In this document: positions 1 through 11,503 of the stretch, one piece after another
How positions within the stretch are numbered: the first letter of the stretch is position 1
How the letters are laid out: each line of letters opens with the position of its first letter
Source: Pterois miles
Taxonomy: Eukaryota; Chordata; Actinopteri; Perciformes; Scorpaenidae
DNA: 64,000 nt
Direction of reading: 5' to 3'
NCBI GenBank assembly: GCA_947000775.1
Contig: CAMQGK010000318.1
Span: forward strand, 6,842,501 to 6,906,500
Notes under the pieces: generated by a model
What the model was told of the DNA's origin: nothing
The model's input: only the letters and a program-made list of their open reading frames with translations
Database searches by the model: none
Made by a program: the position numbers and the translations under genes

Positions 1-536
1 CAAAAAAGGGTTAAACCTTGTGCTTTTGCTTGGAAATAAAGACCACAGGAAATGTGATATTGATGCTTTCAGATGCATTTGTGAGCGGAGCGCCTGTCTG
101 TACGCCCACATGCATCTAGCATATAGGTGTATGCAGTGTGGCTGTGTCAGAAAAATAAAAGACTGTCGTCTGCTGCGCATGCAATTTGTGTTGACTGATT
201 TACATCAAAATGTGCTCTCGCAAAATTTATTTTCAACTTTACTACTTTTTTTTACGGTACCTTTTTCTTGGTACTGTGCTTGTTTAGCTTAATATAGTAC
301 AACATAAAAACACAAAAATTATGTACTCATCTTGTTTCTTTTATAGCAAGTAGATAATAAAAAAACTTCAATATTATTCCCATTTCATTATTGTGTGATA
401 GTTACAATCAATAGTAGCAGTAATGCACATAATAAAAACTTACTATGTTATGACTCTGCTTATCAGTGTTGTAAAAACCTTTGGTGAAACATTAAAAACT
501 TGCTTGAGAGAGGCGGATATTCTTGATTGGCCACGA

Positions 537-537
<1 letters not shown>

Positions 538-576
<39 letters not shown>
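538..576. repeat. (GT)n microsatellite
   Basis: Pure GT array of about 39 bases. It lies just upstream of the telomere-like minisatellite. Confidence 0.97.
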
Positions 577-578
<2 letters not shown>

Positions 579-667
579 TACTCACGTTGTGGGGACATGA
601 ATCAGTTTACACAGTCACATTGTGGGGATTTGCCTTCCATATGGGGACAAATTGCAAATTATATTTT

Positions 668-962
668 AGGGTGAGGACTTGGTTTAGGGTTAGGGTAAGG
701 TTAGGGGTTAGAGTAAGGTTAGGGTAAGACTAAGGTTAGGGTAAGGGTAAGGTTAGGGTTAGAGCAAGGTTAGTCTAAGGGTAAGGTTGGGGTTAGACTA
801 AGGTTAGGATTAGAGTAAGGTTAGGATTAGAGTAAGGTTAGGGTTAGAGTAAGGTTAGGGTTAGAGTAAAGTTAGGTTAAGGGAAAGGTTAAGGTTAGAC
901 TATAGTTAAGGTAAGGGTAGGGGTTAAACTCAGGTTAGGGTAAGGGTAAGGCTTGGGTTAGC
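668..962. repeat. degenerate telomere-like minisatellite (TTAGGG/TAAGGTTAGGG)
   Basis: About 300 bases made of variants of GGTTAGGGTAAGGTTAGGG. Exact TTAGGG hexamers alternate with GTAAGG and GAGTAAGG variants. The phrasing is too degenerate for a true telomere and fits the interstitial minisatellites of this kind that are common in fish genomes. Confidence 0.85.
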
Positions 963-1594
963 AGTAAAGCAAGTTCATTTGTTATATGTCAATAGATTTC
1001 TGAAAGAAGTTGTGTGTACCTCGGTGTTATTAATTTGGGCTAATATCTGCTAATAACTGAATCGGCTGCATATGTTGTCAGGCAAGACGATCATTAAAGC
1101 AGCAGCCCATTAAAGCGCTAGAGTGCATCCACCTCTGTGTTGCTTGCCCAATAAAGATTAACCTGAGGTTGGCTAGAGAGAGGTTAAATGAGTGGAAGAG
1201 CCGTATACAGACTGATTTATTCTAGCAGTATCACCCCTGTCCCTGGTAAGAAATATGAAGAATTGCATTGTGATATGAATAAACCAATGGCAGAAAGTAA
1301 TCCCTCAGTGCAGGAATATACGGTGAGAGTACTGAATACACACAAGAGGCAAAACTCTTAAAGTCAGCCCACATTTAACAAAGTGGCTATTGCAGGTGTA
1401 AGGAGTCTCTGTTTGGACTGGTGATATGGATTTACTGTATTTCAACTGGATCACAATATGTTTGTCTTCTCAACTTATTCCACCTTTGGCAAATATTTCA
1501 GAGTAGTGTCCTGGAAATACCCACTCAGTCCCACCTGCAAACACTGCTAACACTTGTGACCACTGCAACATCACCATTTGAGCATGGGTAATAC

Positions 1595-1950
1595 ATGTGA
1601 TGAAGTATTCAGATCATTTACTTGGGTAAAAGTACTGATACCACCATGTAAAAATACTAAAGTATTAGCGTCAAAATATACCAAAAGTGAAAGTATTCAT
1701 TATGTAGAATGTCTCATTTCAGAATAATGTATAATATATAATGTCCATGGATAATAATAATAATATAGCTGGAGAGGTGGAGCTCATTTTTTAACCACTT
1801 AATAAACTGCTGTATAGCTTAATCCATGATAATGCATAAATAATTTGTATTAATTATCTGAATCTGCAAAGTATCTAATAACTAATGTTGTCAAATAAAT
1901 GTAGTGAAGTAAGAAGTGCAGTATAACTACATGATATACTGGATATTTGA
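1595..1950. mobile_element. decayed fish DNA-transposon-like repeat (AGTATTCAGATC... type)
   Basis: The block containing gaagtattcagatc, tttacttgggtaaaagtac and taccaccatgtaaaaatac resembles a widespread non-autonomous fish repeat that I recall as hAT-like. No intact terminal repeats or target duplication were found. The family label is from memory. Confidence 0.45.
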
Positions 1951-2211
1951 ACTCATGTTTAAGTTTTGACCAATTCATTGCTGCATTAAAAAGGTTTACA
2001 CTTGCATTGTGATTGATTTCTTACCAAGCTGTATGATTTGTTGTTTCAATTATAAATAAGAATTCAGTAAAATTAAATCTATTTATTTTTTTTATTTCAT
2101 TTTGTTTTACACAGTTAGGGAAGCAATATTTAAATTAAGCCCAATACTGCCACATAAAAGAATGATCCCAGTCACTATCACACAGTAAAGCATACAGCTT
2201 ACTAATTAAGA

Positions 2212-2542
2212 AGAAGAAGAAGAAGAAGAAGATAGTCCTTTATTAGTCCCGCTAGGGGAAATTCAATTTTTTCATTCTGTTAACTTATACACACACATGC
2301 ACAAACAGGTCCATATACATGCAACAATTGGAGAGATGTCAGAGTGAGGGGGCTGCTCCTGACAAGCGCCCTGAGCAGTTGGGGGTTTGGTGCCTTGCTC
2401 AGGGGCACCTCGGCAGTGCCCAAGAGGTAAACTGGCACCTCTCCAGCTACCAGTTCACGCTCAGTTCTTGGTCCATGTCGGGACTTGAACCGGTGACCCT
2501 CCGGTTCCCAAGCCAACTCCCTACAGACTGAGCTACTGCCGT
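2212..2542 (-). mobile_element. tRNA-derived SINE, full-length with microsatellite tail
   Basis: Read on the minus strand, the element starts near 2542 with tagctcagtct (A box, 2525-2535) and GGTTCAAGTCC (B box, 2481-2491), the RNA polymerase III promoter of a tRNA head. It ends in a tail with ctagcgggactaataaagga and a (TTC)n run. It is about 97% identical by eye to the 207-base head segment at 15856-16062. Apparent ORFs in it are not genes. Confidence 0.85.
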
Positions 2543-4000
2543 GGATCAGTACTCTGTATCTGCTGATACCCAAAGCCCAGGTATCGCTATCGGGACTGAA
2601 AAGTCGGATTGGAGCATCCCTGATTTAAATCCAGTGATTTTAGAACCCAACAGCATCTTCAAAAGCTTGATGTGCTATTTAGGCTGCACCATCTATAACC
2701 TAATTAATCCAAAAAGCTATGATTGATCTGACTTTTCTTCCCTCCATACAGTACACCCTCCATTCACAAGCCTGAGCTGGCTGATAAGAAATGAATGGGC
2801 CCCTGTGCTGACAGGCTGGAGGGATCTAAAGGTATAAAAGTGCATCATGTCATTAGACTAACCAATCCTGCTTTGGATTGGAACCACACAAAAGGCTTTA
2901 AGGACCAGGCGCAATCGGATGTAATCTAATGATGGGTGGTTGGAAGAGAATGGAGGGCCAATTAAATAGAGCAGAGTGGCTGATGCAAGGTCAACAGGTT
3001 CGCTACATTCAATTTTGTACATTGTGTTTACCAAAAACAGCTTATTAACACAGTGATAAGAAGACATAGTCAAAGATATTAAATACTATTTTTAGGTAAA
3101 AAGGGGTCCTATGTCACCTTTATATCAAGTGGATAATTTTGCTTTCCAGGAACCAAAATGTCACTCTTGTCACAAAACATAAAAAAATGTGAAAAAATAA
3201 TTAAAAAACAACATAAGCGATATATAGATAAAAGCTTCATCCGAAATTACATACTATGCACTATATACTCAAAAGGGCAATTATTGTACATATACTTTTG
3301 AGTGAATAAAAAGTATGGTGTCAGAAGGAACAGGGGAGACAGCTCGGAGATGATAATGTTACTCGCCCCGTCACTTCGCTTAGCAACAGGAGAGAAGACA
3401 CAGGAAATCTCTTGGTTTTGAGGAGCTACAGCATTGATTTCTGCACAAAGGTCCACTGTACATTCACTTAATATTGTCAGAGCTAAACTGACTCTTCTGC
3501 CCTGCTGCTCGCTTGTTTCATCGCTGCTCGTGCACACACACTCCCACAGCACCACTTCTCCTCTGATGTCGGTCACATTCCTGTTTCACAGACAGGCTTC
3601 ACTAGATATGACTTGTGGTTTTGGTGCTTCTGTGAAGTTTGTGTTGGAGTCTGAGTTGTGGTGGAGGTTGGTCGTTTGTTTGCATTAGCAGACTCCATCT
3701 CATCAGCTGAGCTGAAGAGAGATAGCACATGCGAGCGCTCGTGACGTCACATCCACGGGGCCACCGACCAGGTGTCCTTCCAGTCCTTCACACTAAAAGC
3801 AGTCTACAGGCTGATAGAGGAAATACAGAAAGTTGCGGAAGGTCTCATTTGTGAGATTAGGTTACATCCTGTTCACACATTGGCAGTAAAACCTGATTTT
3901 TATGTGTGAAACGTTACATACAGTCCTGTTAAAGCTGCATTAGGCTGGACTGGAGCAAATATGATTTAAAAAAAAAAAAAATCCCCCACAAACCCCAATT
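2543..4000. other. gene-free upstream flank
   Basis: A short fragment at 2560-2625 (atcgctatcgggactgaaaag...) looks like the end of a hAT-type element. Bases 3340-3790 are somewhat richer in CpG and include TGACGTCA at 3742, but no gene was recognised. ORFs of 71-109 residues here have no family features. Confidence 0.5.
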
Positions 4001-4213
4001 AAAGGTCAAACCAGGCAGGGTTGATCAAATATGAATCAATATTCTGTTACTGTAATGTTTATTTCTCTCCTCAGGTGTTTTCAGAAACATCTTGTAGTGT
4101 ATTGTGTATCTGTAAAATGATAAAGTTTGAGACCTGGCAGCCCTGTTAGAGATATATTGAGAGAATCATGGATGTATTAAGAAAACTGGATAGAGTGTTG
4201 GAGGCGGGGCCCC

Positions 4214-5132
4214 GTTCACTCCCTGTGAAAGTTGTTCAGTGGCGCATGAAGCCAAAATGGCTTGACTACTGACTGGAAAAGTACCAGGATCTTCTGGGGT
4301 CTTCCCGGCCTTATTGGACCCTACCGTGAATGTCCGATATGCACAACAGCATCTGCTCGGTCACATGACTCAGTCACGGCGTCCCAACGCCACTGCCACG
4401 GCTCGCGCTGTCGTCAATGTCTGGGTCTCCATAGACATAAACAGAGGAAGGAAATAACTATGGATTCAGCTATTAGTGTGTTTTACAACTCTTAGGACCT
4501 AATGATTTAAATAAGGACTATTAGAGTGTTTGTACTAGGGAGCTAATTCACCTAAAAAAAAAAATTTAAAATATTCGCTGAGTTACAGATGTCTCTTTAC
4601 CAATGCAAATCTATGGGAAAAAATCTTTTTGGGCCCAATAACGTCATGCAATGGACGCAGAAGTTGTAGTAACACCATCTGGCCCATCGATGTACACTCC
4701 GTTCATTCCTATGAAAGTTTCTCAGTGGGGGATGAAGGCAAAATGGCTCGACTTTCATTTGGAAAAAGTACCTGGATCTTCTGGGCCTTATTTGGCCCTA
4801 CTGTGACTATGATATGCGCAGTAGCGTCCACTCAATCACATGACTCGGTCACACGGTCCCAACGTTGCGGCTTGTGTCCTCAAGGTCTGGATCTCCATAT
4901 ATATAAACAGAGGAAGGAAATGACTGGATTCAGCTATTAGTGCGTTTTACAACTTTTAGGACCTAATGATTTCAATAAGTGTTATTAGAGTGGGGAGTTG
5001 GTTTACCCAAAAACAAAATTATCTGCTGGGTTACAGACGTCTCTTTCTCAGTGTAAGTCTATGGGAAAAAGTCTTTTTAGCCCCAATGCTGCCTCATAGA
5101 AGTTGTAGTACCACCGTTTGGCCACTAGGAAC
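4214..5132. repeat. two-unit tandem repeat, unit about 487 bases
   Basis: Unit 1 starts at gttcactccctgtgaaag (4214) and unit 2 at gttcattcctatgaaag (4701). The second unit repeats the order of the first, including cacatgactc-ggtcac, ataaacagaggaaggaaat, ttcagctattag and tctatgggaaaaa. Divergence is clear, so the duplication is old or inherited from the repeat family itself. Confidence 0.85.
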
Positions 5133-5400
5133 ATTGGGATCTTCCTGGGGGCTTGGAGGAAATCCAAAGCACCGCTCACATGACCGGAGCACAGCCAATA
5201 GGAACGCTCTGTCTCTCTGAAATGACCTGTGATTGGCCAAAGTCTTCCGTCAGGGGCTAGTTTATTAAAGCCTGAAAACAGAGCCATGAGGAGGTGCTGG
5301 AGTCCAGTTTTACAACATGCTGAAAGGTTATCGTGGATTATTTGCCCCAAGCGATAGCAAGTCTTTTTTTTTTCACTTCAGCTTTAATGCGAGGCATAAC
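5133..5400. mobile_element. interspersed repeat segment, inverted copy at 54241-54400
   Basis: The stretch with acatgaccggagcacagccaa, ctgtgattggcc and tttaaagcc-like text matches, reverse-complemented, 54241-54400. Bases 4021-4057 match 54468-54500 in the same way, so the family unit spans about 4020-5350 and includes the tandem units. Confidence 0.65.
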
Positions 5401-5555
5401 TTGCAAATTTACATTTATGAGACAAACTTAGCGACAATGATAATAATAATGATTAGAATAATATCCTCTTATATATTGTGTTAAACCTTATGAAAACAAA
5501 ATAAAACACACATTTTCCAGTAGTGTGTGTGTGCCCTGTGTTGTGTTGTGTCTGA

Positions 5556-5563
5556 TGACGTCA
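5556..5563. promoter_or_regulatory. palindromic CRE (TGACGTCA) upstream of nfatc3
   Basis: A perfect 8-base cAMP-response element lies about 480 bases upstream of the exon 1 ATG, just before the GA microsatellite and the CpG-richer leader. CREB/ATF proteins bind this palindrome. Its position suits a core or proximal promoter, but the transcription start is not known. Two other copies, at 3742 and 38897, lie far from this promoter and are probably incidental. Confidence 0.45.
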
Positions 5564-5604
5564 CCACTGGAACAGCCTTGTCACGCGGGGTTAGTAAAAG
5601 TTGG

Positions 5605-5612
5605 GAGAGAGA

Positions 5613-5652
<40 letters not shown>
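5605..5652. repeat. (GA)n microsatellite in the promoter region
   Basis: GA array with one interruption (ggga). It lies about 390 bases upstream of the start codon. Confidence 0.95.
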
Positions 5653-5654
<2 letters not shown>

Positions 5655-6039
5655 ATTAAACGGACAATTCATCGGCTTTACAGCGAACATTAAACACGGG
5701 CAGATAAGACGCGTCTTTGTTGTTGACTAGGTCGGCAGACAGAGAGAGAGACAGCGGGGGAAGGAGAGCCAGAGGGGGCAGAGACAGAGACGACTTTCTC
5801 TGAAGTTGAAGCCAGAATTTCGCCACTTGACTGCCGGGGAGGAAGAGGAGCTAACGACCTGTATTGTGGATTTGTCAAACGAGGGGGAGACACATGGCCA
5901 GACGTGCGTGAGTTCAAACAACTAAAGTTGAAGTTGGTCGTCGTGGCAGTCGGTAAATGTTGGGACATTTCAGGAGAGCATAAACTGCCCCAGCGGTCGA
6001 CGGTCGAGTGGCGGGGTAAAGCCCGAGCTGTCAAACCCG
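5653..6039 (+). promoter_or_regulatory. probable nfatc3 leader / promoter-proximal region with two uORFs
   Basis: This stretch between the GA array and the start codon is richer in CpG than the flanks and continues into exon 1, as expected for a housekeeping-type vertebrate promoter and 5' UTR. It contains two short upstream ORFs: 5893-5910 (ATG GCC AGA CGT GCG TGA) and 5957-5983 (MLGHFRRA and stop). Both end before the main ATG at 6040. No TATA box was seen close to the leader. Whether the uORFs are in the mRNA depends on an unmapped start site. Confidence 0.45.
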
Positions 6040-6130
6040 ATGACGACTGCAAACTGCCCCGGGAATGAGGAGCTGGACTTCAGGCTGATCTTCGGAGAGG
6101 ACGGGCAGCAGCAGCCGTTAGGCCCCGCAG
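6040..6130 (+). CDS. nfatc3: nfatc3 exon 1: start codon and N-terminal acidic motif
   Basis: This exon encodes residues 1-30 of NFATC3, a calcium/calcineurin-controlled transcription factor held in the cytoplasm when phosphorylated and imported to the nucleus when dephosphorylated. The peptide opens MTTANC, the same opening as human NFATC3 as I know it, and has the acidic/hydrophobic motif E-E-L-D-F-R-L-I-F at residues 10-18 that marks the N-terminal activation region of the family. It ends GCA G followed by a gtcagt donor, phase 1. The start is chosen because the family N-terminus matches exactly. The context before the ATG (C at -3) is weak, and two short upstream ORFs precede it. The next coding exon lies 20.9 kb downstream, so a long first intron separates this promoter from the rest of the gene. 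Confidence 0.93.
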
Positions 6131-8231
6131 GTCAGTGCGTTTCCCCGGGCTCCGGCTTCATACTGTATGTTGGTTGTAAACTTGTAAAGTTGCTCACCTA
6201 ACCGAGCTGGCTCAATTTAGCTTCCGACCGCAGTCTCGATACCGTGTGCTCTCTCTGTAAGAGGAACCGATCCTATAAGAGGGGTTGTTTTTGGAGAAAT
6301 GGTGATATGAAAATATCACGCGTCTTTTCTGTCGTGGTCGCCCAGCTAATGTCCACAACACCAGCTGTCATTAGCTTGACATGCTAGCAGGCTAGCACTC
6401 AAGTGCAGTTATTGCCTTAAAGCTGATTTAACTATGAATTCAGTTAAAACTTGTTAATGCCTCCCACAGTTTTTGGAGCAGATAGATTGTGTACTTGTAC
6501 ACTGAATACTCTGGCGGGAACAGCTACAGTTAGGATGATACAGTATAAGTGAAGTATGGCTGAAGGAGGGACTAGTTTGAATGTCACTCAGCCACATCTC
6601 CGCAAAGTAGCACATGCTAATGTTGTCAAAACTTTTACTCACTAGTTCAAAATTAAGCTAAAAGTAGGACAGATGTAATGTTTTAATAGTCATGTCAACT
6701 GTGTTATTTCACTGTAAAAACAGTCTTTCATGCAGATATTGGTTAAATGTTGTCAATACATACTTAGGAATAACTTTTATTAATTAAGCAAAACTCAAGA
6801 GTTATTAATTATTGTTGATATCTGTAAATGTAAAGATATAAATGTCTCAGAGTTATGCACAACAAAAACAATTATCCCATATGTCTACATGTCTATGTAC
6901 AGTTACTTTCAGGTTGACAGCTTTCAGCTTGCTTCTACCGGGTCCAAAAATTCATTAATCCAAACTGTAAAAAAGGCAATAAATATCTAAATAATTTATT
7001 ATAATAATATTACATATTGTAAGAATAAAAGTATAAATACAGTCAAGACTTTTTTTTTATTGAATATAATACACACATGTATATTTATTATTATGGCTCC
7101 AAATCTCAACACTAACACAATATCTTAAGGATGGTGGCCCTGAATTGTACCTTCCTGTAAGGCATACTTGGCCTTTTATCTGGGTTAAATGTTTTGACAT
7201 TGGCTCTAGCTCTAGTTAAAGCAAGCTTCAGTCTTTCAAAGCTGGTCAACTTTTTTTGAAGTCTCATATAAAACTACATCGACCCTTGAAATTTAGAAAT
7301 CTGTTTGCTGTTGAGATGATGAGTTATCCCCTGTGACTGCCCGATGTCACAAATGTTAGCGACACAAACACAAGAGGAGTATAAAAAAAGCGTCAGGTAA
7401 TTGTTATGATGCTTTACACTAGTGAGGGACGTTTACTTGAAAAACTTGGAAAATTATAGGGAACCTGTTGTAACCCATCTTCTCTCACCCTCAGGATATG
7501 TCTTCAGTAATGTGATTTTCAAGTTCAAACAATAAGTAATAGTGTATATTGCAGCTGAGATTCAAAGTGAGATACCAAGAACTTAAAAATAGCCTTTGTC
7601 CAGGTGGACCAGTGATCTGAGACCATGCTAAATGAGCTGCCTTGGGTTTGAATCTAGATGAGGATCTTTGCCGTGTGACACTGCCCTCTCTGCTCCAGGT
7701 TAAACTAGTCTAATAAGATGGGGATGCCTAAGAAAGTGGACAAATCTCAAAGATTTTTCTTTTGACTATCTTGGAAGTAGGGAAGATTAAGCAATATGTG
7801 GGTATTATTAAGTATTCGTGACAGATGTATTTATATTAGTATGTCCATAGGAAGAAAGTAAGCTATCAACAGAAGCTTGATTGTGAAGAACTGGATACGA
7901 AGTGAATTGAAAAACATCCCAACCATAAAAAGTGGTTGGGATGGATTTGAATATTTCACTCACTCTAAGTGTATTACACAGTGGATGCAGTGAAGTGATG
8001 GAACAAGCAAATATGAATATATCAAGTTGCCAAACGGTGTCAAGAACATTACCATTTTATTTGTAAAATATGTTTTTTATTTAATTAATGTTGAAAGAGA
8101 AATGATTCCAGTTAACAAAGAGAGAAGAAACGAATGTTTTCTGTTTGGAGAAAAATAATAATAAAAACAAACAAACGGCAAACTACTTTTAGTTCCTGGC
8201 AGTATAGAACATTACAAGTATTGTTGGACAT

Positions 8232-8601
8232 TAGGGCCGTGTATTATAATACGTATCATGATACAGGGGTTACGAATCAATATATTGTAATATGTTGTGA
8301 TAGTGTAAAGACCACGCCACCATATGCATAAAATCGGAGTTTAAAAAAAGCCCCAAAAGTTTACTTTTTTTATGCAATCAGTACAGTGGGATCTGTATTT
8401 ATCACAATCCCTCTAACAACCAATATCATAGCACTGCACTGAGAGGGAGCATATCTTTGCAAATTAAATAAAGTATTGACTGATTTAATTTTTGCATGTA
8501 AACTATTAATTAAAAATTGATAGTGTTTTTGAGAATCGCTACAGTATCACAACAGATAATATTGTGATATTTGATATGTCTGATGTTTTTTTACGCCCGT
8601 A
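8232..8601. mobile_element. hAT-like non-autonomous element (TAGGGC... family), copy 1
   Basis: It begins TAGGGCCGTG and ends TTACGCCCGTA, near-inverted ends. The flanking octamers ttggacat and tttgacac agree at 6 of 8 positions, as a worn 8-base target duplication would. A second copy lies at 47050-47440, sharing gcatgtaaactatta and gtttttgagaatc. Confidence 0.6.
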
Positions 8602-9511
8602 TTTGACACGTAAATGGTCACATTTCATTAAAAAAAACTTGTTGCTTGTAGGGATGCTGTATATATTAGTCAGTTAAGTAGTATCTTTCAAAAATTGTTA
8701 TATTATGGATGTCAGGACTAAAATCAAAATTCTATATAAGTCATATCTGACATGTGGATAAATTAACTTTTGGTTTTTAGAAGTGCACAAGTGTGTGTTT
8801 TCATTTTGGCAGCATTAGGCTGTTTCTTAGCAAAATGTGAATGGGTGAAGTTGATATGTATTGTGACTGACAGAAGCAGATTTCACCTTTTGATATGTAC
8901 GTGTCACTTGAGACAACAGAATGATAGACAGAGCTATAATTATGATTGCAGACCCTTGGAGAAAAAAAAAGATAAAACGATGACTAATAAATAAGGACTG
9001 GTACTCATAAAGCACAGGTTTGCAGATGTCTGCACCAAACATCACAACCGCAGACAAAACGTCCTTTGTGGAAACTAGACTCAGGTGGTGTTGCAGGGAC
9101 ATGAAAAGTGTTGGAGGTGACTGAGGTGGCCTTGGATCAATTATCTGATATCGCTAAAAATTCATACAACATCCTATATTACATCTGTGAATGACAGAAG
9201 CTGCTGCCTTTTCAGGTTTAGGGTGTTTATTCATTTAGTCTTTGTACAAAGGCTGAGTGATGTATAAGCTATAACAAAGACTGTGAACTGGATTTAAACC
9301 CACAAATGAATTGATTGAATTGGATTGATTATTGGCATCTGCGCTGGTCTTTGCATCTGTGCTAAATTCATCTTCTTCATTAGTTTCTGTCTTTGGGCCT
9401 AAACCACTGGAACATGTGAATTCCTTCGGCTGTGTCCCTTTCCTGAAACTCTGGGAAAGTAATGACTCCATGATGGTTTGGCTTGTGCAATCTTAAATCA
9501 ATTTTTCCTTC

Positions 9512-9516
<5 letters not shown>

Positions 9517-9543
<27 letters not shown>
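9517..9543. repeat. poly(A) tract
   Basis: 27 A residues. No retrotransposon body was recognised next to it. Confidence 0.9.
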
Positions 9544-9548
<5 letters not shown>

Positions 9549-11477
9549 ATTTGGGGATGGGACAAACTGAGGGGGAAAAACTGCAGCTGGAATAAGTGTA
9601 GGAATAAAAGCACCACTGTGCAAGTGGTTTTAATCTGGTCTGGACTGTATGAGTTGGCCCGAAAGGGGGGTGCCTATCCAAATTAATAAGTGGAGTGGGA
9701 TCACACAGCCAGAGTAACAGGGAGTTGCACACTCCCGAGTTGGTCGCCTTCTCTGAAGGAAGGATCAAGTCGGGGCTTGTTTTTGTAATAACCTGGAGAA
9801 GTTCTGCTGTGAATATCTGACAGGTTTTTACTCCACTGGGCTTCTTGTTGAATGCTGCTTGAACTGAGCTGTGATTGTGTGCAAAGGAGAGGCAGCACCT
9901 CTCAAAATAAAAATGAAACATCACTATGTACCTCCTTTTTGCAGAAAGTTGCAATATGTTTACAATAATGTGCTTAACTTTCTAAAAGGGTGCTGTTAGG
10001 GAAGGTAGTTGCTCGTCTGGGAGAAATCTCATCTACATCTTTGTTTTAGATATTATCTCTTCATCTTATCCTTTAATGGAGCCGATTGTTGAATGTTGGC
10101 TTCCCGCACGCTTTTCACTCTCAGCCCAGCTGGAGGTTATCTTTCATCGTTTCTACTTGCATATGTCAATGTGATTAGAGATCTGTGTAATGGTGTAGTA
10201 CAGTATAACGCCCTGCCTTTTCGCCTGCCCTTTTTGTTCTCTTCTTCTTTTGTCTGTTTGCATGGGTGTCTGTCTTTTTATTTTCGTGCTCTCTCTGAGT
10301 GTTTTCTTGTTGCTCAGGAAACAGTCACCTCTTTGAGGTGAAATATTCCACTGTTTTATTCACAGGCCTTGGGCAAGCTTACTGTAAGGGTTTTCCCCTG
10401 ATTATGTGCAGTGGCAGCTGAATAGAAGAACAGGTTCCTCTGTGAATCAGCGTAACTACAATGTGAGATGGGATCATTCAAAAAAATCACTGAAATAAAT
10501 CTGAAAGGACAGAGAATAGCTTTAAAATCAACAATAGCTTTATTCATTGACAAAACAGGCTTCTGTAAAGTGAGTAAAATGATTATTAAAAGCATCTTCT
10601 AGAAATATTCCTTTAGATTTACTCTTAAAAGACTTGTTATTGTTTGCATTTATTTAGCATTGTTGAGGTACAGGAGATGCTTTCAGATCATCAACAAAAC
10701 TGTTTGGTATATTAGATATGTACAGTATGTTGGCACGTAAGAGGAAAATTCAGTAGCATTACAGAAATAATCTTGCCATTGTTTTTGTTATTTTTCAACA
10801 AAATGTCTTGTTTAGTACACTTTTGATAATCAAATTTAAGGGTTCTTAAAATATTTGTTATATATTATTAAAAAATATGTCCAAATATATCGCCATTGTG
10901 CTTTTTTAAATCTTAAACATCAATATCGGTATTGGCCTCAAATATGGGTTCAGCGCTAATTTGCCATTGTGTGTTAAAAAACTGAATGAAATCCATTAGT
11001 TAGCCTGTAGCTAAAGGCATACATTGTTCATTATGTTAATGGCGGCAACTCGTCACTGTGTGGTTAGTTGAGTCTCTAATACTGAATGTTGTTTTACACA
11101 TTTTGCCAGGTGTATGGTCCAGATGAAGGAAGTTTTACCTGTCATTGGCAGCACCTACCCAACCGTCTTTTTTAAACTTTTAGTTCTTAGCGACTTCTCA
11201 GTGCTTTTGACTAGTGTTGTCCTTGATTTAATCAAGTTTCTCCACAAAGAATCACACAAAAGCACCACTTTAAATCTTGTGTTTATAGTGATGTGCTCAT
11301 AGGTTTCTTGGAAATAAGTCATTCAGCATGGAAAAGCCTAAAGAAGACTAACTGACAAAAGAAATATTAGTTGACTAAGACCAAAACGACAGATTTGTAA
11401 TCAACCAAGAGGGGGCAACCCTACTTTTGACCCATTTGTCATTTCCCGGTAAACAACATGGGAAAAGGCATTGTTTG

Positions 11478-11503
11478 TTTTTTTTTTTTTTTTTTTTTTT
11501 TTT
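11478..11503. repeat. poly(T) tract
   Basis: About 26 T residues inside AT-rich repeat-like sequence. The preceding ccaagagggggcaaccctac resembles a common fish interspersed repeat. Confidence 0.85.

Larger units (their letters stand above)
1..1594. other. gene-free 5' flank apart from the repeats listed
   Basis: Apart from the GT array and the telomere-like array, I see no coding sequence or RNA gene. Open frames here are short, and the 83- and 66-residue ones run through the GT repeat. Confidence 0.6.

Noticed and set aside
2280..2573. Minus-strand frame of 97 residues, repeated at 15846-16160
   Set aside because: Lies within the tRNA-derived SINE in both places.
3742..3749. Second TGACGTCA, and a third at about 38897
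   Set aside because: Distant from the likely start site and not in promoter-like context.
5690..6052. 120-residue minus-strand frame over the promoter
   Set aside because: Antisense to the leader and exon 1; composition reflects the GA-rich sequence.
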